From the NCBI RefSeq assembly GCF_024055795.1, contig NZ_JAMXMY010000009.1:124001-188000 (forward strand): DNA of 64,000 bases, read 5' to 3'. This DNA comes from Actinoallomurus purpureus. GTDB lineage: Bacteria; Actinomycetota; Actinomycetes; Streptosporangiales; Streptosporangiaceae. Below the pieces are notes generated by a model. That model searched no databases. It was given only the letters and a program-made list of their open reading frames with translations, and had not been told where the DNA came from. Of the stretch, positions 35,315-44,170 are shown one piece after another (position 1 is the first letter of the stretch; each line of letters begins with the position of its first letter). The position numbers and the translations under genes are program-made.

Positions 35315-36532
35315 TCAGTGGTGGACTGGCGGGGAAGCGGGCCGTCGTTCGACGGCCGTACCTGAGTCGGTGGCCAGGCCGTGGGTGGCGCCACGACGCT
35401 CAAGGGCGCCTGAAACGACGGCGAGCACCAGGGCAGAGCCGGTGAGCAGAGCGCCGATCCAGTTGGGTGCGGTGTAGCCGAAGCCGGCTGCGATCACCAT
35501 GCCGCCCAGCCAGGCCGACAGCGCGTTACCGAGGTTGAAGGCGCCGATGTTGACGGCGGAGGCAAGAGTCGGGGCACCCGCAGCCTGGTCCAGGACACGC
35601 TTTTGCAGCGGCGGGACGGTGGCGAATCCGAGTGCACCGATCAGTGCAATGGTGATCGCGGCAGCGATCTTGTGGTGTGCGGTGACCGTGAAGAGCGCCA
35701 ATACGAGGGCGAGGGCGCCCAGCGTGACGTAGAGCATGGGCATCAGGCGGCGATCGGCGTAGCGGCCGCCGAGCAGGTTGCCGCCGACCATGCCTAGTCC
35801 GAACAGGACGAGCAGCCATGTCACGGAGGCGTCCCCGAAGCCGGCGATATGGGTCATCATCGGCGCGATGTAGGTAATGGCGGCGAATACGCCGCCGAAG
35901 CCGAGGACGGTCATCGCCATCGCCAGGAGCACCTGGGTGTTGCGGAAGGCGTTCAGTTCGTGGCGCAGATGGACGCCCTGCGGGCGGGGCTGCTCCGGCA
36001 CGAGCCTGGCGATGCCGGCGAATCCGGCGACGCCGAGTGCGGCGACGATCAGGAACGTGACGCGCCAGCCGTAGTGCTGGCCCACCAGCGTCCCCAGGGG
36101 CACGCCCACCACATTGGCAACGGTCAGTCCGGTGAACATCGTCGCGATGGCGCCTGCCTTCTTCTGCGGCGGGACCAGATCGGCCGCGACCACTGAGCCG
36201 ATGCCGAAGAATGCCCCGTGCGCCAGCGAGGTGACGATACGGCCGGCGAACATCACGCCGAAGGAGGGGGCGAGCGCGGAGGTCAGGTTGCCCACAGTGA
36301 AGAGCGCCATCAGAAGCATCAGCATGCGCTTGCGGGTGATGCGGGTGCCCAGAACCGTCATCAGCGGCGCGCCGATGAGGACGCCAAGGGCGTAACCGGT
36401 GACCAGCAGGCCTGCGGTCGGGATCGTGACTGAGTAGTCGGTGGCGACCTCGGGCAGCAAGCCCATGATCACAAACTCTGTAGTGCCGATCCCGAAGGCC
36501 CCGATGGCCAGGGCCAGGAGTGCGAGGGGCAT
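35315..36532 (-). CDS. MFS transporter, DHA1 type (AraJ/Cml-like efflux)
   Basis: A 405-residue, 12-helix MFS protein. The N terminus (MPLALLALAIGAFGIGTTEF, then VIMGLLPEVA) and the loop GAPLMTVLGTRITRKRML match the arabinose-efflux / chloramphenicol-resistance branch. The ATG at 36532 has GGAAGG six bases upstream; a GTG five codons earlier is less likely. It is divergent from a MarR gene, the common pairing in which MarR represses a drug-efflux gene. Its substrate cannot be read from sequence. Confidence 0.88.
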   Translation of the reverse strand: MPLALLALAIGAFGIGTTEFVIMGLLPEVATDYSVTIPTAGLLVTGYALGVLIGAPLMTVLGTRITRKRMLMLLMALFTVGNLTSALAPSFGVMFAGRIVTSLAHGAFFGIGSVVAADLVPPQKKAGAIATMFTGLTVANVVGVPLGTLVGQHYGWRVTFLIVAALGVAGFAGIARLVPEQPRPQGVHLRHELNAFRNTQVLLAMAMTVLGFGGVFAAITYIAPMMTHIAGFGDASVTWLLVLFGLGMVGGNLLGGRYADRRLMPMLYVTLGALALVLALFTVTAHHKIAAAITIALIGALGFATVPPLQKRVLDQAAGAPTLASAVNIGAFNLGNALSAWLGGMVIAAGFGYTAPNWIGALLTGSALVLAVVSGALERRGATHGLATDSGTAVERRPASPPVHH

Positions 36533-36556
36533 GGGTGACCTTCCCACGGATGTTGC

Positions 36557-36605
36557 TTAGACACCTAACACGCGCCAACAATAATTGCACGAGCGTCTAA
36601 TTGCA
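36557..36605. promoter_or_regulatory. Candidate MarR operator region
   Basis: Between the divergent MFS and MarR genes, TTAGAC (36557-36562) and GTCTAA (36595-36600) form distant inverted arms, and TAATTGCA is directly repeated at 36582-36589 and 36598-36605. The segment is AT-rich relative to its surroundings. Which repeat is bound cannot be told from sequence. Confidence 0.4.
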
Positions 36606-36679
36606 AACGCCTGATGTTGCGGGCGTGCTCTATCGTGGATCGTGCGCGGATGCCAACGCTTGTCGCAGCAGGAGGACCC

Positions 36680-37144
36680 ATGATCGCCACGGATGCCGCC
36701 GACGCCGGGCTTGCCCATGGCTGGTACGCCCTCTCGGTGCTGCACGACCGGATCGAGACGCACATCGAACGCGCGCTGCAGAGCCGGCACGGGCTGAGCG
36801 CGCGCGAGTACTCCCTCCTTGACGTCCTCAGCCGCCAGCACAACGGGGAGGGCGGCCACCTACGCATGCACCAGGTAGCCGACGCCGTGGTCCTCAGCCA
36901 GAGCGCCGCCACGCGGCTGGTCTCACGCCTCGAGGACCGAGGGCTCCTGTCCCGCTACCTATGCCCGACCGACCGCCGCGGCATTTACACCGACGTCACC
37001 CCGGACGGCCTTGCCCTGCTCGCCGAGGCCCGTCCTACCCACGACACGGCGCTCCGCGAAGCCCTCGGCCGCGCCGCCGGCGATCCCAAGCTGCAGCCGC
37101 TCGTCAAGGCCGTCGAGGCACTGGACAGCTCAACGGCACCGTAA
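36680..37144 (+). CDS. MarR family transcriptional regulator
   Basis: A 154-residue winged-helix regulator: LSAREYSLLDVLSRQ, recognition helix MHQVADAVVLSQSAATRLVS, wing RLEDRGLLSRYLCPTDRRG, then YTDVTPDGLALLAEARP. The ATG at 36680 is preceded by AGGAGGACCC, far better than upstream starts. It is divergent from the DHA1 efflux gene, so the likely role is repression of that gene and itself, relieved by a small aromatic ligand. Confidence 0.88.
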   Translation: MIATDAADAGLAHGWYALSVLHDRIETHIERALQSRHGLSAREYSLLDVLSRQHNGEGGHLRMHQVADAVVLSQSAATRLVSRLEDRGLLSRYLCPTDRRGIYTDVTPDGLALLAEARPTHDTALREALGRAAGDPKLQPLVKAVEALDSSTAP

Positions 37145-37186
37145 CGAGAATCCGTGGCGCCGCCAGCGCCACCGAGCATCCCGTGT

Positions 37187-37600
37187 TCACGCGTCGAGCG
37201 TCTTCTTCAGTGCGGCTAGGCCCTCGGTGTAGATGCCGTAGAACAAGGTGATCGCTTCTTCTTCGCTTGTCCCTGCCGGTGTGAAGGTCCCGGACCACTC
37301 AACACGGCTCTGCCCGCCGGGCACCTCGTGCACGGTGAGGGTAGAGCGGTAGCCGGTGACAGGGAACGGGGCCTGGAGAATGGAGTAGCTGTACGTGCGC
37401 GCTTGGTTGTCGAACGCTTCGAGGCGTTCGGCGATGACGCGGCCCTCCTCGTCCGTGAGGCTGCGGACGCGGCCGCCCTCGCTGAGCGTGCTCGCTGGAA
37501 TGTAGGGCAGCCAGTCAGGCAGGGAGCCGAAGCCGCCGATGAGCTGCCAGACACGCTCGGCGGGCACAGGGATGTCGATGGTCGCGGTCGTAGTTGCCAT
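37187..37600 (-). CDS. SRPBCC family protein (polyketide cyclase-like)
   Basis: A 137-residue START/Bet v 1-fold protein: ATIDIPVPAERVWQLIGGFG, LPDWLPYIPASTLSEGG, VRSLTDEEGRVIAERLEAFD and SRVEWSGTFTPAGTSEEEAI. Such proteins bind hydrophobic ligands or act as small cyclases; the precise role is unknown. It follows the aldo-keto reductase gene by 29 bases on the same strand and is probably part of the LysR-controlled unit. Confidence 0.85.
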   Translation of the reverse strand: MATTTATIDIPVPAERVWQLIGGFGSLPDWLPYIPASTLSEGGRVRSLTDEEGRVIAERLEAFDNQARTYSYSILQAPFPVTGYRSTLTVHEVPGGQSRVEWSGTFTPAGTSEEEAITLFYGIYTEGLAALKKTLDA

Positions 37601-37629
37601 GGTCGTCTCCTGAACAGGTGAGGTAGAGG

Positions 37630-38640
37630 TCAGGCGCTGGGTACGGGGGCGTCCTGAGCGATCAGCCCCTCAGTGCGCAGAGCCGTCCAGAAGGCCGCCG
37701 GGACCCTCTCATCGAGCGCGGCGACGTCCTCTGCGATGCGGCTCGGCTTGGAAGCGCCGGGGATGGTCGCGGCGACCGCGGGATGAGCAAGGGAGAACTG
37801 CAGCGCTGCCGCCTTGATCCCGACGCCGTGCTGCGCTGCGAGTGCCTTGACGCGCTCCACCTTGGCGATGACCGCGGCGGGGGCCTTCTGGTACTCGAAG
37901 TGCTGTCCGCCGGCCAGGACGCCGGAGCTGTACGGTCCGCCGACGACGATGTCGACGTTCTGGGCCTCCGCGGCCGGCAACAGCCGCTGCAGAGCGCGCT
38001 CGTGGTCAAGCAGCGTATAGCGGCCGGCGAGGAGGAACGCATCCGGCTTCGGCTCCTCGAGGTCCAGCGTCAACTCCAGGGGCTCGACCCGGTTGACACC
38101 AAGGCCCCAGGCCCTGATGACGCCTTCGTCGCGCAGCCTCTGCAGCACCCGAAATGCGCCGGTGCGGGCTGTTTCGTAGGCAGCGAGCCACTCGTCGCCG
38201 TAGAAGTCCTGCGCGACGTCGTGCACCCACACGATGTCGAGGCGGTCTGTCCTCAGTCGCTTGAGGCTGTCCTCGATGGAGCGCAGCGTGGCGTCGGCCG
38301 AGTAGTCGTTGATGATCTTGTTGGTGCGTCCGTGTTCGAATAGGCCGCCCTTCTCTCCCAGGTCGCGGGCGGAGGGGTCCTCGATCTCGTCGAGGATGAC
38401 GCGGCCGACCTTCGTGCTCAGGACGAACTCGTCGCGGGGGCGGCCGGCCAGCGCTTCACCAAGCCGGATCTCGGACAGGCCCGCGCCGTAGAAGGGTCCG
38501 GTGTCGAAGTAGCGGATGCCGTTGTCCCAGGCAGCCGCCACGGTGGCGGCGGCCTCCTCGTCGGGTATGGCCCGGAACATGTTGCCCAGCGGTGCGGTAC
38601 CGAAACCCAGGCGGCCGGGCAGGAAGGACTTGATGGACAT
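37630..38640 (-). CDS. Aldo/keto reductase
   Basis: A 336-residue AKR-fold oxidoreductase: LGFGTAPLGNMF, IRYFDTGPFYGAGLSEIRLG (with the conserved Asp and Tyr), the VLSTKVGRV lysine, and DIVWVHDVAQDF (His). The C-terminal IPGASKPSRIAEDVAALDE is the NADPH-binding end. It resembles L-fucose/D-threo-aldose dehydrogenase and pyridoxal-reductase-type members. It is divergent from a LysR gene across a palindromic operator, and first in an operon with the SRPBCC gene. Confidence 0.87.
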   Translation of the reverse strand: MSIKSFLPGRLGFGTAPLGNMFRAIPDEEAAATVAAAWDNGIRYFDTGPFYGAGLSEIRLGEALAGRPRDEFVLSTKVGRVILDEIEDPSARDLGEKGGLFEHGRTNKIINDYSADATLRSIEDSLKRLRTDRLDIVWVHDVAQDFYGDEWLAAYETARTGAFRVLQRLRDEGVIRAWGLGVNRVEPLELTLDLEEPKPDAFLLAGRYTLLDHERALQRLLPAAEAQNVDIVVGGPYSSGVLAGGQHFEYQKAPAAVIAKVERVKALAAQHGVGIKAAALQFSLAHPAVAATIPGASKPSRIAEDVAALDERVPAAFWTALRTEGLIAQDAPVPSA

Positions 38641-38741
38641 GGTGCGGATCCTTGCTGTACGAGCTGCGACGGATGTGCCTCTGCGCCGTGTGCGCGGTCC
38701 GTCGGTCTGACGCGTTCGAGGCTAGGATCTAAAGTTGAGAC

Positions 38742-38762
38742 TGTCCAAGACTTACTTGGACA
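38742..38762. promoter_or_regulatory. Palindromic LysR-type binding site
   Basis: TGTCCAAG (38742-38749) and CTTGGACA (38755-38762) are perfect 8-base arms around ACTTA. It lies 23 bases before the LysR ATG and about 100 bases upstream of the divergent aldo-keto reductase. The position fits an autoregulatory LysR recognition site. Confidence 0.65.
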
Positions 38763-38785
38763 CACTTGAGTCCTTCGAGGTCTTA

Positions 38786-39685
38786 ATGCTTGACTTGCGG
38801 CAACTCCGCTACTTCGTCGCCGTCGCCGAGACCGAACACGTCGGCCAAGCCGCCGAGCGGCTGCACATCTCCCAGTCGCCGCTCAGCCGGCAGATCGCGC
38901 AGCTCGAGCAGAACCTGGGTCTTACCCTGTTCGAACGTGGCCAGCAAAGGATCCGGCTCACCCGTGACGGCCAGGTCTTCCTGGCCGAAGCCCGCGCGCT
39001 GCTGCGGCATGCGGATCGTCTGGAGAACTTGGGCCGTCGGCTTGGCCGTGGAGACGAGGGCGGCCTGTGCATCGGCTACGTCACAGACGCCATGCACACC
39101 GGCATCCTGCCCCGCGCACTACGCGCTCTGCACAACAAACGCCCCGGCGTCCACATCGCTCTGTACAACCTTCCGCCTACCGAGCAGCTTGAAGGCCTGC
39201 GGCAGCGCAGCCTCGACATCGCGTTCGTCCATGAACCTCCGACCGCGGATGACGCTGACCTACTGGCCGCACCGCTGCTCGAGGACCCGCTGCTACTCGC
39301 CCTGCCCGCAGGGCATCCACTCGCCAACCAGGAAAAAGTGACTCCCGGGGACCTCGATGGTCAGCCGTGGATCGCAGTCGAGAACGCCCAGGACCCCGCC
39401 TGGCGGGACACGTTCATCGCCGCCTGCACGGCAGGCGGCTTCACGCCCGACATCCGCCTCGATGCCGCCGAGCCACTGACCGCGCTAGGCCTGGTCGCCT
39501 CTGGGCTCGGACTCGCACTCGTGCAAAAAAGCATGGCCCGCGCCACCACTGAGGATGTCACGGTGCGCCCGCTTCCCTGGCACGACACATGCGTCCAGCT
39601 ATGGGCCGCATGGCACCGAGTCGACCTGCGGCCCCTGGTGGCAGGATTCCGCGCCACCGTCCTGCGCACAAGCAGCACCGCCTAA
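38786..39685 (+). CDS. LysR family transcriptional regulator
   Basis: A 299-residue LysR protein: start MLDLRQLRYFVAVAETEHVG, recognition helix SQSPLSRQIAQLEQNLG, then LFERGQQRIRLTRDGQVFLA and an effector domain with PGVHIALYNLPPTEQLEGLR. The ATG at 38786 has GAGG six bases upstream and gives the canonical N terminus; the in-frame ATG at 38735 lies before the palindrome and is rejected. It probably regulates the divergent aldo-keto reductase/SRPBCC pair. Its stop faces the convergent alpha-galactosidase gene 25 bases away. Confidence 0.9.
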   Translation: MLDLRQLRYFVAVAETEHVGQAAERLHISQSPLSRQIAQLEQNLGLTLFERGQQRIRLTRDGQVFLAEARALLRHADRLENLGRRLGRGDEGGLCIGYVTDAMHTGILPRALRALHNKRPGVHIALYNLPPTEQLEGLRQRSLDIAFVHEPPTADDADLLAAPLLEDPLLLALPAGHPLANQEKVTPGDLDGQPWIAVENAQDPAWRDTFIAACTAGGFTPDIRLDAAEPLTALGLVASGLGLALVQKSMARATTEDVTVRPLPWHDTCVQLWAAWHRVDLRPLVAGFRATVLRTSSTA

Positions 39686-39709
39686 AAGGTGTCGCTGAAC
39701 CGCCCCGGA

Positions 39710-41920
39710 TTATGGACACGGCACTAGCCGTTCCAGCTCGATCAGCAGCGCCTGCTGGGGGTTGAGGGTGGGCATGGGGACTCCGGCCGTGGCCAGGACT
39801 GTGCCGGGCAGGGTGATCCAGTCGGTACGTGCCGCGTCGAACCAGGCTGGGCCGCTGTTTTGGTGGAGGCTCGCGTCGCCGAGGTCCCGCCGGATGCGCA
39901 CGCGGTACGAGGCCGCCGGGTCGAGGCTGGGAAACCGGACGCGCCCGGACTGTCCGGCGGCTGAGGTGGCGAGGCGCGCCCACACGTAGAGAGCGCGCGT
40001 ACCGTCGCCGGCGACCACACCGTGCAGCAGCGTCGCGGGGTCCTCGAGGTCGGCGTGGACCGTTCGGCCGGTGTGCAGCAGATCGCGTGCCTCACGGTAG
40101 AGGCCCGCCCACTCGCGCAGCGTCCGCAGGTCCCCGGCGTTACACCGGGTGAGGTCCCACTCGATGCCGGCGTGCGCGAACAGCGAGGTGATCAGGCGGA
40201 ATGGTGTAGCGGTCACGCGGTGGGTCGTGTGCGATTCAGCGCCGCCGACGTGTGAGGCGATCAGTTCGGGTGGCAGGAGCAGTGATGTCCACTGCTGGAT
40301 CACCTCACGTTCGATCGGGTCGTTGCAGTCGGAGGGCCAGACGCGGTCGGTGCGTTCGAGAATGCCGAGGTCGATGCGACCGCCTCCACCCGCGCAGCTT
40401 TCGATCTCCAGGCCGGGATGGTCGGCCTTGAGGGCGTCGATGAGCCGGTAGAGCGCGACTGTCTGCTCGTGTACGGCGGGCCGGTCGCCGTCGGGGTCGC
40501 GCCAGACTGCCTCGTGCAGGTCGCGGTTGTGGTCCCATTTGATGAAGTCGATGCCGTAGGTGCCGATCAGCTTCCGCAGCTGCTCGTGCAGGTACGCCCA
40601 TGCGTCCGGATGTGCGATGTTCAGGACGTACTGCTGGCGCGAGGACGGTCCGAGTCCCGCGCTGGGCGCGAGCAGCCATTCGGGATGCACGCGGGCCAGG
40701 TCTGAGTCGAGGTTGACCATCTCGGGCTCGAACCAGAGCCCGAACTGCATACCGTGTTCGCGGATCCGGTCGACGAACGGGTGCAGCCCCTCGGGCCAGG
40801 CGTCGGTTGAGACGCTCCAGTCGCCGAGACCCGCGGTGGCATCTCGGCGGGCCCCGAACCAGCCGTCGTCGAGGACGACACGTTCGACGCCGACCTGGGC
40901 GGCGCGGTCGGCGAGATCGAGCAGCCGGTCGAGGGCATGGTCGAAGTAGACGACTTCCCATGTGTTGAGCACCAGTGGGCGGGGCGACGTCGGGTGCTGC
41001 GGGCGGCTGCGCAGGGCGGTGTGGAAGCGATCGGCAACACCATCCATACCTGCGTCAGACCAGGCGTACACGACACGGGGCGTCTGATACCCCGCGCCGG
41101 GCATGAGCCGCACCTCGCCGGGTGTGAGCAGTTCGCCGCCGCCGAGGACACCGCGCAGCGCACCCGCGCCCTCGGGGAGTCGTTCGGCGAGCCAGTGCTG
41201 GTTGCCGCTCCACGCCACGTGGCTGGCCCAGACTTCGCCGTGCCGGAAGCCGAACCCCGACGTTCCGGCGAACATCAGGTACGGCGAGTCGTGTCCGGGC
41301 TTGCCCCGGCGCACATGCCGGGCGTGCGTGCCGTCGATGAACGCCGTGCGTTGCGGTGAACGCTCACGGCACCACTTGCCGGACAGCTCCAGGATTTCGT
41401 CCGCCCGCCCGGGTACTGGCATCAAGCTGAGCAGCCCGGTCAGGTCGTACGGGGTGTCGTCTGTGCGTGATCCCTCGGCGACGCGCCGGAGGGTGAGGCT
41501 CGTCTCGAGCAGGCCGGCGTGGGTGAGGCGGTGGTGGAGGTCGATCTCCACCGGAGTCACCGAGTCGCGCAGGCGTACGGAGAGCGCCCCACCCACGCCG
41601 TCGGCGGGTACCTCGACGTCCCAGTCGACGGTCTTCGGACGGGGGGTCGTGCGCGTTCCGCCGAGATGCCCGGCGATGGCGGGAGTGCCGGACCATGCCT
41701 CGTACTCGGTCGGGAGCATCGAGAAGACTCGCGGGGTGTCCGGCGCGTTGTTGAGCACCGCGGCCGCCGCCGTGAGGGAGAGGGCGGCGAGGCCGGCCTC
41801 GTCGAGCGGTCCGAGGTCGGCTCCCCAGTGCAGGACCTGAGGCGTGGGCGCGCTGAGGTCATAGACCACGGAGACGGCCGCGGCTCGCAGGTGGACGATC
41901 TGGTTCGGCGTCTTAGTCAT
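39710..41920 (-). CDS. Alpha-galactosidase, GH36 family
   Basis: A 736-residue GH36 enzyme. It has an N-terminal beta-sandwich domain, then the catalytic barrel with VVLDDGWFGARRD, nucleophile D463 in FIKWDHNRD, the SCAGGGGRIDLG substrate-binding motif, and acid/base D534 in WPSDCNDP, followed by a C-terminal beta domain. It should remove alpha-1,6-galactosyl units. No signal peptide, so it acts on imported oligosaccharides. The ATG at 41920 is preceded by GGAG; the longer GTG start is less likely. It is divergent from a sugar ABC transporter operon. Confidence 0.93.
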   Translation of the reverse strand: MTKTPNQIVHLRAAAVSVVYDLSAPTPQVLHWGADLGPLDEAGLAALSLTAAAAVLNNAPDTPRVFSMLPTEYEAWSGTPAIAGHLGGTRTTPRPKTVDWDVEVPADGVGGALSVRLRDSVTPVEIDLHHRLTHAGLLETSLTLRRVAEGSRTDDTPYDLTGLLSLMPVPGRADEILELSGKWCRERSPQRTAFIDGTHARHVRRGKPGHDSPYLMFAGTSGFGFRHGEVWASHVAWSGNQHWLAERLPEGAGALRGVLGGGELLTPGEVRLMPGAGYQTPRVVYAWSDAGMDGVADRFHTALRSRPQHPTSPRPLVLNTWEVVYFDHALDRLLDLADRAAQVGVERVVLDDGWFGARRDATAGLGDWSVSTDAWPEGLHPFVDRIREHGMQFGLWFEPEMVNLDSDLARVHPEWLLAPSAGLGPSSRQQYVLNIAHPDAWAYLHEQLRKLIGTYGIDFIKWDHNRDLHEAVWRDPDGDRPAVHEQTVALYRLIDALKADHPGLEIESCAGGGGRIDLGILERTDRVWPSDCNDPIEREVIQQWTSLLLPPELIASHVGGAESHTTHRVTATPFRLITSLFAHAGIEWDLTRCNAGDLRTLREWAGLYREARDLLHTGRTVHADLEDPATLLHGVVAGDGTRALYVWARLATSAAGQSGRVRFPSLDPAASYRVRIRRDLGDASLHQNSGPAWFDAARTDWITLPGTVLATAGVPMPTLNPQQALLIELERLVPCP

Positions 41921-42064
41921 CGATCTCCGCTCCACATTTATTGACGCCGTTATTTAAACATGGACCGGACGCCGCCAAGATCCGTGGCCTCGATGGCGCG
42001 GTCTGTCGGTAGTGCGCCTGCTCCTGCGTCGATGAGTTCGACCTCTCGCATTGTTGCGTGTGAA

Positions 42065-42096
42065 TTACTTGACACTATGAAGTAACGAGCTCTAGG
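42065..42096 (+). promoter_or_regulatory. Promoter with overlapping operator for the sugar ABC operon
   Basis: TTGACA (42069-42074) is a consensus -35 hexamer with a weaker -10, TCTAGG, 16 bases downstream (42091-42096). TTACTT (42065-42070) and AAGTAA (42080-42085) form inverted arms around nine bases and straddle the -35 region. A repressor bound there would block the operon; the ROK protein encoded downstream is the obvious candidate. Confidence 0.5.
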
Positions 42097-42157
42097 CTCC
42101 CCCGACATCTGGTTCCGGTCCTGTGGCTGAACGCCGCGGGTTGCGGACGCATCGGAG

Positions 42158-43138
42158 ATGGGTGAGGCGATGACCGTCACAGAGGCTCGACTGGGCGAGA
42201 AACCCCGCGCGCGTGACGGTGCCCGTGCGCCGACGCGGAGGGACAAGCGCCGTGCGGTCCCCTCACCGGTACACCGGCACGACGCGCGCCTGGCCTGGGT
42301 CCTGATCGCTCCCGCGCTCGTCGGCTTCATCCTCTTCGCCGTCTACCCGACTCTGCGCGGCATTTACCTGAGCTTCACGAGCTTCCATGTGCTGAGCCCG
42401 CCGCAGTGGACGGGTCTGGAAAACATCCGCCGGCTGCTGCGCGACGGGGTGTTCTGGAACTCGCTGCTCGTGACGGTCTACTTCGTCGCGCTCTCCGTCG
42501 TCATCGGAACGTTCTTCTCTGTGCTCACCGCGGTCGTGCTCCACCGGCTCACACGCTCGACGGTGATCCGCGGACTGATCATCCTGCCGTTCATGATCTC
42601 CGGAGTCGTTGCGGCGACGACCTGGTCGTGGCTGATGAATCCCCAGCTCGGGATCCTCAACACGGTCATCACCCACATCATCGGCCACCCGATCCTGTTC
42701 CTCGGTTCCCGAGCGTGGGTCATTCCCTCGGTGGCCCTGATCAGCGTCTGGAAGTCGATGGGCTACAACGCGATCATCATCTTCGCCGGGCTGCAGACCA
42801 TTCCGTCGTCGATCTACGAGGCGGGGCGTATCGACGGCGCAAGCGAGACGAAGATGCTCCGCCATCTCACGTTGCCGCTGCTGCGCCCGATCCTGGCCAT
42901 GGTCCTGATCCTCACGGTGATCGGGTCGTTCCAGGTCTTCGACATCGTCCAGGTGACGACCAGAGGCGGGCCCGTGAACGCCTCCAACGTCCTGCAGCTG
43001 TACATCTATCAGCAGGCCTTCGGGCAGTTCAATTTCGGCTATGCGGCCACGATGTCAATGGCCCTCTTCGTCATGCTCATGGTCATCACCTTCTTGCAGG
43101 TGCGGCTGCTGCGCGCCAGCGAATCGGACATGAGCTAG
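42158..43138 (+). CDS. Carbohydrate ABC transporter permease (MalF/UgpA-like)
   Basis: A 326-residue inner-membrane permease with a basic cytoplasmic N terminus, six helices starting at LAWVLIAPALVGFILFAVYP, and the EAA loop YEAGRIDGASETKMLRHLTL that contacts the ATPase. It pairs with the permease encoded ten bases downstream. ATG 42158 or 42170 could be used; neither has an ideal ribosome-binding site. No ATPase gene is present here; in actinobacteria a shared MsiK-type ATPase elsewhere often serves such systems. Confidence 0.9.
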   Translation: MGEAMTVTEARLGEKPRARDGARAPTRRDKRRAVPSPVHRHDARLAWVLIAPALVGFILFAVYPTLRGIYLSFTSFHVLSPPQWTGLENIRRLLRDGVFWNSLLVTVYFVALSVVIGTFFSVLTAVVLHRLTRSTVIRGLIILPFMISGVVAATTWSWLMNPQLGILNTVITHIIGHPILFLGSRAWVIPSVALISVWKSMGYNAIIIFAGLQTIPSSIYEAGRIDGASETKMLRHLTLPLLRPILAMVLILTVIGSFQVFDIVQVTTRGGPVNASNVLQLYIYQQAFGQFNFGYAATMSMALFVMLMVITFLQVRLLRASESDMS

Positions 43139-43148
43139 GAGAGGTGAA

Positions 43149-44069
43149 ATGAGCTCAACGACGCTTTCCGGAGCCGGTATGAAGCCGAGACGGCTAAACT
43201 TCTCCATCGGGCGCGGCATGGCATGGGCCTACATCACCGGCGTCATCGTGGTGACGGTGTTCCCGTTCTACTGGATGCTTCGCACGGCGCTGTCGAACAA
43301 CTATGCGCTGAACACCCACCCGACGTCGCCTTGGCCGGTGCAATTCACGGTAGGCGCCTTTCGACGCGTCCTGGGTCTCGCCACGACCAGGGAGGCGCTC
43401 GCGCAGGGCGGCTCGGGAGCGTCGATCAACCTCGGCCGCGCCCTGCTCAACTCGGTCATCTACGCGTCGATCTCCACGGCGTCGATCGTGTTCTTCTCGC
43501 TGCTCGCGGCGTACGCGTTCGCCCGCCTGCGGTGGAAGGGCCGCGAGTTCATGTTCACGCTGTTCCTCGCGGCGCTGATGGTGCCCGGCATTCTCACCCT
43601 GCTGCCGAACTTCATCCTGATCAAAAATTTCGGTCTGCTGAACAGCCACGCGGGGATGATCCTACCCGGCGCGCTGTTCTCCGCATTCAACATCTTCTTC
43701 CTGCGGCAGTTCATGCTGGGGCTCAGCAACGAAATAGAGGAGGCGGCGTTCATCGACGGGGCGGGACCGCTGCGCGTCCTGTTCCGGATCACGCTGCCCA
43801 TGACGTCGGGCCCGGTGACCACGCTGTCGATCCTGGGCTTCATCACGATGTGGAACGACTATTTCTGGCCCCTGCTGGTCACCTCGGACAACAGCGTGCA
43901 GCCGCTCACAGTCGCCCTTGCCGTGTTCAAGCAGAGTTCGCCACAGGACCAGCCCGACTGGGCCGGCCTGATGGCCGCCACCTTGGTGGCCGCGCTGCCG
44001 ATGCTCGTGCTGTTCATGGTCTTCGGCAGGCGCATCGTCAACTCCATCGGTTTCACCGGCATCAAGTAA
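43149..44069 (+). CDS. Carbohydrate ABC transporter permease (MalG/UgpE-like)
   Basis: A 306-residue permease: first helix around GMAWAYITGVIVVTVFPFYW, and EAA loop EEAAFIDGAGPLRVLFRITL. It has the family's C-terminal VFGRRIVNSIGFTGIK end. AGGAGAGG lies just upstream of the ATG. It is the partner of the preceding permease in import of an oligosaccharide. Confidence 0.92.
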   Translation: MSSTTLSGAGMKPRRLNFSIGRGMAWAYITGVIVVTVFPFYWMLRTALSNNYALNTHPTSPWPVQFTVGAFRRVLGLATTREALAQGGSGASINLGRALLNSVIYASISTASIVFFSLLAAYAFARLRWKGREFMFTLFLAALMVPGILTLLPNFILIKNFGLLNSHAGMILPGALFSAFNIFFLRQFMLGLSNEIEEAAFIDGAGPLRVLFRITLPMTSGPVTTLSILGFITMWNDYFWPLLVTSDNSVQPLTVALAVFKQSSPQDQPDWAGLMAATLVAALPMLVLFMVFGRRIVNSIGFTGIK

Positions 44070-44170
44070 CCGGCTCCGACCGGCCCCGCGACCGGCCACC
44101 GAAGCACTCCGAAGGTCCCGTGCGAGCAGCGCGAGGCACGTGGTCACCAGTACTATCGAAAGAAGCAACG

